DNA from: HXMU1420-13 sp965249965
GTDB taxonomy: Bacteria > Bacteroidota > Rhodothermia > Balneolales > Balneolaceae
Length of the DNA: 64,000 nucleotides
Direction of reading: 5' to 3'
Assembly (NCBI GenBank): GCA_965249965.1
Contig: OZ252262.1
Coordinates: forward strand, 2,604,001-2,668,000
Part shown: one piece after another, positions 1 through 6,835 of the stretch
How the letters are laid out: every line of letters begins with the position of its first letter
Position numbering within the stretch: the first letter of the stretch is position 1
The notes under the pieces: generated by a model
Told to the model about the DNA's origin: nothing
The model's database searches: none
What the model saw: the letters and a program-made list of their open reading frames with translations, nothing else
Program-made: the position numbers and the translations under genes

Positions 1-93
1 ATAAATTGTCCGATAATATCGCTGCATAATAGATTCAATTATAAAATGAGATTAAGATAAATAAGTATGATTATCTCTATTTATTAGCTTAGT

Positions 94-101
94 TAGTTTT
101 G
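94..101 (+). promoter_or_regulatory. possible -7 promoter element
   Basis: TAGTTTTG fits the Bacteroidota -7 consensus TAnnTTTG and sits 76 bases ahead of the receiver-domain gene. No clear TTG is seen at the expected distance upstream, so this is a weak call. The first 177 bases hold nothing else I can support: they are AT-rich and have no coding frame of note. Confidence 0.25.
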
Positions 102-177
102 TATAATCTTGAAGTTAACCATAGCAATTAGAACAATTGAATCTTACCTTCAGAAGATCAAATTTTTAGTGACATAG

Positions 178-540
178 ATGCAGAAAGTATTAATTGTTGA
201 AGACGATAAAGTATTATCCCTTTTGCTCATCAAAATGATGGAAAAAATGGAAATGCAGGTTATTGCTACAGTTACTGAAGGTCGTGAAGCTATTCGCTGT
301 GCAAAAGAGATGGATCCCGATCTTATTTTAATGGATATCATGCTTGAAGATGATGTTGACGGAATCGATGCAGTAAGCAGTTTGCAAAATGATGCGATAA
401 ACATTCCAGTTATCTTTATAACTGGTAATTCAGATCCTTATAATAGAGAGCGTGCATCTAGAATAGAATATGTTGATTATTTAGTTAAACCAATAAGCTA
501 CAACATATTAAAAGACTCAGTTGATAAAGTTAAAAACTGA
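178..540 (+). CDS. single-domain response regulator (receiver domain)
   Basis: A 120-residue stand-alone CheY-like receiver domain with no output domain. The acidic pocket is Glu8-Asp9-Asp10, the phospho-acceptor is Asp53 in LILMDIML, the switch threonine is Thr82 in IFITGNS, and Lys104 lies in the LVKP loop. All the residues needed for phosphorylation are therefore present. Single-domain receivers usually act by binding a partner protein or as a phosphate shuttle; the partner cannot be told from this window because no kinase is adjacent and the following genes are on the other strand. The ATG at this position puts the first beta strand immediately after the start, as expected for the family. 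Confidence 0.9.
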   Translation: MQKVLIVEDDKVLSLLLIKMMEKMEMQVIATVTEGREAIRCAKEMDPDLILMDIMLEDDVDGIDAVSSLQNDAINIPVIFITGNSDPYNRERASRIEYVDYLVKPISYNILKDSVDKVKN

Positions 541-578
541 GTCTTGCTTGTCATTTCGTAAATAATCAGCCTAATTAA

Positions 579-1262
579 TCAGCTGTCTTTATTGTAAATT
601 TTAAATGTGATTGGTAACGAATAACGAACAGCAACAGGGCGTCCTCTTTGCATACCTGGCTGAAATTTCGCCAATTTAACTGCTCTAATTGCTTCTTCAT
701 CACATCCACCGCCAATTCCTCTCATAACTACAGGGCTAACAACTTTACCGTCTCTATCTACAACAAACTGAACTACTACCCTGCCTTCTATCCCAACTTT
801 AAGTGCTAATTCTGGATATACAATTGATTTTTGAACACCTTGAATTCCGCCAATCAATACTGGTGGCTGTTCCACAACTATAAAAATTTCCTCGTCAAAC
901 TCGTCATCATTCGCGGGCTTCGGAGGTGGCGGCGGTAGATCTATAGGTCCATCAAGGTCTAGTTCTGCATCGAATTCAATGAAATCATCGACTAGAATTT
1001 CATCATTTGGAACTTCAATTGGAACCGGTGGTCTTGGTGGTGGTGGTGGAGTATCAACTTGTTTTGTTTGTACAATTTCTTCAACAAACACTTCTTCCTG
1101 AACTTCTACGTATAAATCTTCCTCTGCTTGCTGTGGATAGAAGTCAATTCTAAAAATTACAATAAACAAGCTAAGAGTAAGAATTAAACCAAGTTCAATT
1201 ATCAAGAAATAATTACGACTAAGTGCATTATCACGATTAATGATCTTAACTGGAACTTTCAT
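579..1262 (-). CDS. TonB family protein (energy transducer), copy 1
   Basis: A 227-residue inner-membrane anchored TonB-like protein. One transmembrane helix spans about residues 19-37, followed by an acidic stretch, proline-rich segments at 72-81 and 109-115 that would span the periplasm, and a C-terminal TonB domain at about 130-222 containing the YPELA and G-(I/V)-EGRVVVQF motifs. TonB couples the proton-motive force (through ExbB/ExbD, not in this window) to outer-membrane receptors. The C-terminal domain carries a GIGGGCDEEA loop with one cysteine. It is a clear paralogue of the next gene upstream. The start is backed by AGGAGG six bases before the ATG. Alternative: an envelope-spanning TonB-domain protein not dedicated to receptor energising. 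Confidence 0.88.
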   Translation of the reverse strand: MKVPVKIINRDNALSRNYFLIIELGLILTLSLFIVIFRIDFYPQQAEEDLYVEVQEEVFVEEIVQTKQVDTPPPPPRPPVPIEVPNDEILVDDFIEFDAELDLDGPIDLPPPPPKPANDDEFDEEIFIVVEQPPVLIGGIQGVQKSIVYPELALKVGIEGRVVVQFVVDRDGKVVSPVVMRGIGGGCDEEAIRAVKLAKFQPGMQRGRPVAVRYSLPITFKIYNKDS

Positions 1263-1268
1263 ATCATA

Positions 1269-1274
1269 CCTCCT
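1269..1274 (-). promoter_or_regulatory. strong Shine-Dalgarno of TonB copy 1
   Basis: The reverse strand reads AGGAGG, six bases before the ATG. Most genes in this window lack such a site, so it is unusual here and fixes the start of the gene. Confidence 0.7.
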
Positions 1275-1334
1275 ATCAAATTGTTATTTAATAATAGGGG
1301 GCATAAATGAAGATTTTATGAAATCGCTTTCAAT

Positions 1335-1358
1335 AAAAAAGCCCATCTGAATATGGGC
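1335..1358 (-). terminator. rho-independent terminator of TonB copy 2
   Basis: On the reverse strand a perfect six-base stem (GCCCAT/ATGGGC) with a six-base loop is followed at once by TTTTTT. It lies 12 bases past the stop of the second TonB gene and separates the two paralogues into different transcripts. Confidence 0.8.
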
Positions 1359-1370
1359 CTAAGTGGTTTC

Positions 1371-2039
1371 TTAACTTGTACTCAACGAAAAGGTTATTGG
1401 CAAGCTATAACTAACATTTACAGGGCGCCCTCTTTGATATCCAGGCTCAAATTCAGCGTATTTTAGCGCTTCTAAAGCTGCCTCATCACAACCTCCTCCA
1501 ATTCCGCGAACTACACGAGGGTTGGCAATTTCACCTGTACTAGTAACTACAAACTGAATAACTACTCGCCCTTCTATGCCAGCATTACGAGCCAATTCCG
1601 GGTATTTAATTCTTTTTTGTACACTTGCTATACCCCCTTTTAGCACCGGAGGCTGTTCCACAACAATAAATATTTCATCGTCGGCTTCATTGTTGGCTGG
1701 TGGTGGCGGAGGTGGTAAATTAATAGGCCCATCTAAATTGAATTCTAAATCCAGATTAACAATATCATCCTGAAGGATTTCATCATTTGGTACTTCAACC
1801 GGTACTGGTGGCCGCGGTGGTGCCGGTGGTGTTGTAATTTGTTTCGTTTGTACAACTTCTTCCATCACAAATTCTTCTGGAAGTTCCAAATACATGGCAA
1901 CGGGAGGTTCGGATTTGATAGTCATATTAAACGCTACTAAGAAAATGCTAAGACTTCCAATCAATCCTAATTGAAAATGAAGTCCATAATTTTTTCTATG
2001 ATCTTTAAGCCGTTTCATTCTTTTAACTGGTTCTCTCAT
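1371..2039 (-). CDS. TonB family protein (energy transducer), copy 2
   Basis: A 222-residue paralogue of the neighbouring TonB with the same plan: basic N-terminus, one membrane helix at about residues 22-38, the shared linker with PPRPPVPVEVPNDEI, a second poly-proline run at 108-114, and a C-terminal TonB domain from about 123 with EGRVVIQF and the same GIGGGCDEAA loop. A terminator follows the stop and a GGAG ribosome site lies six bases before the ATG, so it is its own transcription unit. The pair probably arose by tandem duplication. Conservation is highest in the linker and C-terminal domain and lowest in the N-terminal tail, which suggests the two copies could use different inner-membrane partners; that last point is inference. 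Confidence 0.88.
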   Translation of the reverse strand: MREPVKRMKRLKDHRKNYGLHFQLGLIGSLSIFLVAFNMTIKSEPPVAMYLELPEEFVMEEVVQTKQITTPPAPPRPPVPVEVPNDEILQDDIVNLDLEFNLDGPINLPPPPPPANNEADDEIFIVVEQPPVLKGGIASVQKRIKYPELARNAGIEGRVVIQFVVTSTGEIANPRVVRGIGGGCDEAALEALKYAEFEPGYQRGRPVNVSYSLPITFSLSTS

Positions 2040-2128
2040 TGTATCTCCATACTGTTTTTGATGACGGCCATGTATGCGAACACAGCTTAAATTTGTTGCG
2101 ACTTAAATGTGAATAAATTGTAAACTAT

Positions 2129-3004
2129 TTAAAATAATACTCGAACCACACCCGGTAGTACGCTAATTTCATTAAGCTTATCTAGTAATATTACTTCACC
2201 ATCAATATGGGCAACTTGGTCTGATTCTAGCTCAATTTCCATATTTGTAAAGCTCTCTCTTTGTATTTCTTTTGTGGATAATTGTCTCCCTAAAGACAAT
2301 TTAATTAACTGTTTGAGAAGTTGAAATTTACTAAGTGCAGTGCTAATACCAAATTCAGCAACTCCATCAGTTGGAATAGATTCAGGAGAAATAAAGAAGC
2401 GCCCACCCTCCCATTTACCATTCGTAATCACCATCATAAATGTAGTTGTAATAATAGGTTTTCTACTCTCATATTTAATACTGGTTGTAAATTTCTCCAA
2501 AGCAAATAATGAAGCAAACGCTGCGGACATATATTTCAATGCAGATGGAAAGTATTTTACTTTTAAAGCCTTTTCATTCGCTAATCCATCAAACCCAATT
2601 CCAAATGTATTAATGCAATAGTGTACCTTATTTATTCTTAGTAGATCTACGGGTTTGGCATGTCCATATTTTAGTATATCAAAAAAGGGATTCAGATCGC
2701 TAGATTTTGAGCTAAGTAGTTTTGCAAAGTCATTTCCACTACCAATAGGTAGAATGCCAAGTAATTTATGTGTACCAATGAGCTGAGATGCTATAAATTG
2801 AATGGTTCCATCTCCTCCACATGCTACAAAAACATCTGTATCAGCTAAATGGAGTTGGATCTCACTCTTTGCTTCTTCTTTTGTTAACGTGATGCAAATA
2901 ACAGCGTTCGGGAAGTTTAGCTTGATCTGAGTTTTTAAGTTGGATAAACGGCGATTACTTCTTGCGAGATTGGAGTTTTGATTAATTATGAAGCAGTATC
3001 GCAT
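2129..3004 (-). CDS. diacylglycerol kinase family lipid kinase
   Basis: A 291-residue member of the DAGK catalytic / YegS-like lipid kinase family. It shows the nucleotide-binding GGDGT at residues 63-67 and the PIGSGNDFAK motif at about 86-95, followed by the beta-sandwich C-terminal domain. These enzymes transfer phosphate from ATP to diacylglycerol or a related lipid or sphingoid base at the cytoplasmic membrane face. Length is as usual for the family. It is the last gene of the reverse-strand run that begins with the rimB-like gene, 15 bases after the DUF952 gene. Substrate cannot be read from sequence. Confidence 0.88.
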   Translation of the reverse strand: MRYCFIINQNSNLARSNRRLSNLKTQIKLNFPNAVICITLTKEEAKSEIQLHLADTDVFVACGGDGTIQFIASQLIGTHKLLGILPIGSGNDFAKLLSSKSSDLNPFFDILKYGHAKPVDLLRINKVHYCINTFGIGFDGLANEKALKVKYFPSALKYMSAAFASLFALEKFTTSIKYESRKPIITTTFMMVITNGKWEGGRFFISPESIPTDGVAEFGISTALSKFQLLKQLIKLSLGRQLSTKEIQRESFTNMEIELESDQVAHIDGEVILLDKLNEISVLPGVVRVLF

Positions 3005-3019
3005 TTACCCGACCAATAA

Positions 3020-3367
3020 TTAATCGAAATGCTTAACTCTTACCTTAAAAGTACCATCTTTTTGTTGTTGTATCGGAATTCGGTCAATAATGGCATCGAT
3101 TGAGAACTCTCCTTGAATATTTAATAGTTCTAGTTCCTGATCTACTGCTTTTTTTATGGGTTGATGAATGCGAAGCGGATCAATTACTATTAATAATAAT
3201 TCCTGAAATTCATTAAACCTTAGATTTGCAAAAGTCTCTGCAAACTTCCCCTCTATACATGTGATATAACCGTTATTATCAAGATCCGTAGGTTTAAAAT
3301 AACCTGACTGTGTAACTAGTTTCCAGTCTTCTTTTTTTATAAAAGTAAATAGTAAATCGTATTCCAA
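3020..3367 (-). CDS. DUF952 family protein
   Basis: A 115-residue cytoplasmic protein. It matches the DUF952 pattern as I know it: an N-terminal W-x4-(Q/S)G-x(Y/F) element (here DWKLVTQSGYF), then a (G/N)GYI-x-C segment where most members have GFIHC, then LLLIVIDP and a C-terminal GEFSIDAIIDRIPI corresponding to the usual GPLPLDAVV. The usual histidine of the GFIHC motif is threonine here (GYITC). Family function is unknown; the fold is related to ADP-ribosyltransferases by distant comparison, which I cannot verify. It is eight bases from the aspartoacylase-like gene and probably co-transcribed with it. Confidence 0.75.
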   Translation of the reverse strand: MEYDLLFTFIKKEDWKLVTQSGYFKPTDLDNNGYITCIEGKFAETFANLRFNEFQELLLIVIDPLRIHQPIKKAVDQELELLNIQGEFSIDAIIDRIPIQQQKDGTFKVRVKHFD

Positions 3368-3375
3368 ACTATTAA

Positions 3376-4317
3376 TTAATTAAAAGCTAAGTGAATTAAA
3401 GCATCCCCTTTATGAACAATGGGATTGTTGTTTTGTCCGATAATAATTCCATCATGAGAAGATACAACATTTGATTTTCTACCACCAAAAGGATCATTTA
3501 CATAGCCAAGTGTTTCTTTTTTTGAAACTACAGTACCTAAAGGGCGATCAGGATTGAAAAGGCCGGATTTATTCGCTCTAATCCATACTGATTTTCGGTA
3601 CATTTTTGATTGCTCTGCAGGTTTAGAACTATCAATCATTCCAAGGTGATGCATCACACGCAAGGTACCGTCAACTCCTTCTCTAATTGCATCGGTACTA
3701 AATCGAAGTGATTCTCCACCTTCGTAAACAATAATTGGAGTACCCTTTTGATGTGCTGCCATTCTAAACGAATTCTTTATCAGTGTAGAATGTAATACAA
3801 CAGGCGCAGCAAATTTATTGGCTAGTTCTTTTGCATCAGACAAGTTAAAAGAACAACGGATTTGAGGATAATTGGCTCTGCTCGCTCCACCCGTATGAAA
3901 ATCAATTCCATAATCTACATATGGGATGATATAATGCATCAAAGTATAGGCTAATTGTCTCGCTAACGATCCGGCTTTTGCCCCTGGGAAGCTTCGATTA
4001 ATATCTTTTCCATCGGGAACTCCTCGCTCATTTAAAATAAATCCATAAACATTAACAATAGGTATTGCCACTACTGTTCCACAATCTGGAATTACAGATT
4101 TAGTTTGAATTAGCTCACGGATAATCTCGATACCGTTAATTTCATCGCCATGTAATCCACCGGTTAACAATAATACCGGACCGTCTTTTTTCCCTCGATA
4201 CACATGAACTGCTAAATCGATATTCGTGTACGTTGGAAGTCGAGCAATGTTAATATTTACCTTTTTGTGTTCTCCAAGACCAATTTCAACGTCATTAATT
4301 GTAAGGATTTTAGGCAT
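3376..4317 (-). CDS. succinylglutamate desuccinylase/aspartoacylase family zinc hydrolase
   Basis: A 313-residue M14-type zinc carboxypeptidase fold. Zinc ligands are visible as His56-x2-Glu59 in GGLHGDE and His141 in DFHTGG. The DGKDINRSFPG segment (103-112) holds the substrate-binding Asn-Arg pair, and Glu199 in VYEGG is the likely general base. The C-terminal part is a barrel-sandwich domain. The family cleaves N-acyl amino acids. The gene overlaps rimK by eight bases, and a gene of this family next to rimK and a rimB-like protease is a recurrent arrangement, so it may act on glutamyl or N-acyl-amino-acid products linked to RimK. The exact substrate is unknown. Confidence 0.88.
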   Translation of the reverse strand: MPKILTINDVEIGLGEHKKVNINIARLPTYTNIDLAVHVYRGKKDGPVLLLTGGLHGDEINGIEIIRELIQTKSVIPDCGTVVAIPIVNVYGFILNERGVPDGKDINRSFPGAKAGSLARQLAYTLMHYIIPYVDYGIDFHTGGASRANYPQIRCSFNLSDAKELANKFAAPVVLHSTLIKNSFRMAAHQKGTPIIVYEGGESLRFSTDAIREGVDGTLRVMHHLGMIDSSKPAEQSKMYRKSVWIRANKSGLFNPDRPLGTVVSKKETLGYVNDPFGGRKSNVVSSHDGIIIGQNNNPIVHKGDALIHLAFN

Positions 4318-5239
4318 TGCTCTTAATCTTTCTTCGCTTAGCAGGGTTGTTTATTCGGCTCTCAGTTTCCTTTACAACGTACCTTATTATTGAGCCGGCT
4401 ATATCTTTACCAGTCGTATTTTCAATGCCTTGTAATCCTGGGGATGAATTTACTTCCAAAACTAAAGGGCCTCTTTCTGATTGCAACAAATCAACTCCAG
4501 CAATAGGTAGTCCCATTGCCCGGGCTGCTGTTCTCGCTGCTTCACTTTCTTTTTTTGATAGTTTTATCAATGTGCCGCTTCCACCCTGATGTAAATTTGA
4601 TCGGAACTCCCCTTCCTTTCCTTGCCTTTTCATTGCGCCAACTACCCTTCCGTCTACAACAAATGCTCTAACATCAGCTCCTTTGGATTCTGCGATGTAC
4701 TCCTGAACAATAACGCGGGCTTTCATACTATGAAAAGCTTCAATAATTGATTGAGCAGCTTTTTTAGTAGGAGCTAGAACAACTCCATACCCTTGTGTTC
4801 CCTCTAATAATTTTACGATTAAGGGAGCCCCGCCTACGGTATCTATTAGCTTGTTTACCTCTTTTGAATAATTTGTAAACACAGTTGTAGGTAAGCCAAT
4901 CCCTGAACTTGCCAGTATTTGAAGACTTCGTAATTTATCTCTGGATCTGACCAATGCCTGTGAATGAACGGCTGTGAATTTGTTCATCATTTCGAATTGG
5001 CGAACAACTGCAGCTCCGTAAAAGGTAACAGATGCACCTATTCGGGGAATAACTGCGTCAACATAATCTAACTTTTCTTTGTTATAATAAATGGTTGGTC
5101 CATCCTGCTCAATTACAATATCACATTTAAGATGATCAATAATTTTTGGGATATGTCCAGCCTTTTCAATGGCTTCTTTTAGTCTGCGTGTCGAATATAA
5201 AGCTGGATTTCTTGAAAGAATTCCGATGGTTAATTGCAA
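4310..5239 (-). CDS. rimK: RimK-type ATP-grasp glutamate ligase
   Basis: A 309-residue ATP-grasp ligase. The N-terminus MQLTIGILSRNP and the Leu-Tyr-Ser-Thr-x-Arg-Leu segment are typical of RimK, which adds glutamates to the C-terminus of ribosomal protein S6. ATP-grasp features include the P-loop-like EGTQGYGV (about 145-152), VQEYI, and the metal-binding LVLEVNSSPGL (about 265-275). It has a short basic tail beyond the usual end. Only one base separates it from the rimB-like gene upstream and it overlaps the hydrolase gene downstream, so the three are translated from one message. A related ligase with another acceptor cannot be excluded. Confidence 0.88.
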   Translation of the reverse strand: MQLTIGILSRNPALYSTRRLKEAIEKAGHIPKIIDHLKCDIVIEQDGPTIYYNKEKLDYVDAVIPRIGASVTFYGAAVVRQFEMMNKFTAVHSQALVRSRDKLRSLQILASSGIGLPTTVFTNYSKEVNKLIDTVGGAPLIVKLLEGTQGYGVVLAPTKKAAQSIIEAFHSMKARVIVQEYIAESKGADVRAFVVDGRVVGAMKRQGKEGEFRSNLHQGGSGTLIKLSKKESEAARTAARAMGLPIAGVDLLQSERGPLVLEVNSSPGLQGIENTTGKDIAGSIIRYVVKETESRINNPAKRRKIKSNA

Positions 5240-5240
5240 T

Positions 5241-5684
5241 CTATTTACCTCTTTTTTTTAAGGATACATTCTTTTTTGCGACGTCTACTATAAAATTATT
5301 TTTAAGAAAATTGCGACCGATTAAGATAGGAAACCGCATTTCTGATCGGTCGGTGAGCGATAGTTCTATTTCATAATCCGATTCAAAAATTCTAATCTTA
5401 GTCTGGATAAAATAACGTAAAGAAGACTGACCATTTGAGCTTTTTACATCTCTTTTATCAACAATTGGAAGTATCAGAAGTTGTCCGTTATAATGTGGAT
5501 GTTCTGGGTCTAAAAGATTGAACTTTACATGTGAAATTCCATCTTTTTGAATTTCTTCGATATGATGACAATGTACGCTGGATGAATAGGCACCTGTATC
5601 AATCTTTGCCTCTATATTTTCAAAATTCCACAAAGGCAAATCAACACGCTCAACTCTACCAACAATGTGTTTTTTTGTTGACAT
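5241..5684 (-). CDS. RimB-like retropepsin-type aspartic protease (RimK-associated)
   Basis: A 147-residue protein of the COG4067 family ('ATP-dependent zinc protease' in older annotation, now seen as retropepsin-like). The catalytic triad candidate is Asp29-Thr30-Gly31 in AKIDTGAYSSS, and a second conserved segment FPILIGRNFL matches the family C-terminal motif. In pseudomonads rimA-rimB-rimK form an operon controlling S6 glutamylation; here only the B and K partners are seen. It is the first gene of the reverse operon, with just 26 bases to the divergent gene, so its promoter must lie within that neighbour's 5' end. Confidence 0.82.
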   Translation of the reverse strand: MSTKKHIVGRVERVDLPLWNFENIEAKIDTGAYSSSVHCHHIEEIQKDGISHVKFNLLDPEHPHYNGQLLILPIVDKRDVKSSNGQSSLRYFIQTKIRIFESDYEIELSLTDRSEMRFPILIGRNFLKNNFIVDVAKKNVSLKKRGK

Positions 5685-5710
5685 AAAGCATATGATAAGC
5701 TAAAGTTCGA

Positions 5711-6835
5711 TTGAACGCACCATTTGAAGTAAATATTTATCCTGATAGCATGATACAAAGCTACCCGCGCCTACGACTAGAAAAAGATACTGTTCTACGA
5801 AATATTGAACGAATGGCCCAAAAAGCTAAGATTGCAAAAGTTGAATTTCGGCCTCATTTTAAAACCCATCAGTCGCATTTAATTGGTAGCTGGTTTAGGG
5901 ATTTTGGGGTAACCGGAATAACTGTTTCTTCCTTAAAAATGGCGGAGTTTTTTGAAAGGGATGGCTGGGATGATATAACCGTCGCATTCCCTGTAAATTT
6001 TTTAGAAATAGATAGAATCAATCGATTAGCGAAAAAAATCCAATTAAACCTGCTGATTACTGATCCAGAAATGCTTCAGCTATTGCATGGAAAGCTTTCT
6101 ACATCCATCAATTGTTTCATAGAAATTGACCCAAATTATGGGAGAAGTGGAATTGGAATCTCAGATTTTTCAAGAATCGAATTGTTGATTTCAAAATTAT
6201 CAGAAATAAAAAACTTACGATTCATTGGCTTTTATTCCCATGCCGGACAAACCTATAAATGCGAAAATAGATTGGAGGTTAAAGAGCTAAGTAGTTCAAT
6301 AATATATCATTTGGATAAATTAAAAACGTATTTTGGTGGTACCATTTGTTTTGGCGACACTCCCTCCTGTTCAGTTCTTGATCATTTTGGATCGGTCGAC
6401 CAGATTAGCCCGGGTAACTTTGTGTTCTTTGATTGGATGCAACATAAAATTGGGTCATGTACGGTAGAAGATATTGGGGTAATAATGGAATGCCCTGTTG
6501 TAGCAAAATTTGAAGATAGATCAGAAATACTCATTCATAGTGGAGCGGTTCATTTCTCAAAAGAATATGTACTGAACAGAGATGGTTCTAGAAATTTCGG
6601 ACAGGTTCGAGATTCCAATGACCAATTGAGTGAATCCAATTTTGTGAGATCAATATCACAGGAACATGGAATTGTTGCTTGCTCAACTGATTTTTTTCGT
6701 AAGATAAAAGTTGGGGATATTCTTCAGGTTTACCCAATCCATTCTTGTTTAACAGCAAATTTAATGGGCGCATATATCACTGAAAATGATGAAATTATTC
6801 ATCAATTCAGAAGTGGCGCTCCTTATACTGACTAA
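5711..6835 (+). CDS. D-threonine aldolase/D-serine dehydratase-family PLP enzyme
   Basis: A fold-type III PLP protein with an alanine-racemase-like N-terminal barrel and a C-terminal metal-binding domain. The PLP lysine is in FRPHFKTHQS (Lys51 if the TTG start is used). Near the C-terminus VYPIHSCLTANL supplies a His-x-Cys metal pair, the arrangement of eukaryotic-type D-serine dehydratases, where D-threonine aldolases usually have His-x-Asp. The protein could therefore be a D-serine dehydratase-like enzyme. The start is uncertain: TTG at 5711 or ATG at 5750, neither with a good ribosome site; the ATG gives 361 residues. The stop overlaps the convergent DUF5686 gene by four bases. Confidence 0.8.
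   Translation: MNAPFEVNIYPDSMIQSYPRLRLEKDTVLRNIERMAQKAKIAKVEFRPHFKTHQSHLIGSWFRDFGVTGITVSSLKMAEFFERDGWDDITVAFPVNFLEIDRINRLAKKIQLNLLITDPEMLQLLHGKLSTSINCFIEIDPNYGRSGIGISDFSRIELLISKLSEIKNLRFIGFYSHAGQTYKCENRLEVKELSSSIIYHLDKLKTYFGGTICFGDTPSCSVLDHFGSVDQISPGNFVFFDWMQHKIGSCTVEDIGVIMECPVVAKFEDRSEILIHSGAVHFSKEYVLNRDGSRNFGQVRDSNDQLSESNFVRSISQEHGIVACSTDFFRKIKVGDILQVYPIHSCLTANLMGAYITENDEIIHQFRSGAPYTD

Noticed and set aside
150..404. Open frame antisense to the receiver-domain gene
   Set aside because: It is the mirror of a well-conserved receiver domain, is rich in Ser/Ile as such shadows are, and has no ribosome site.
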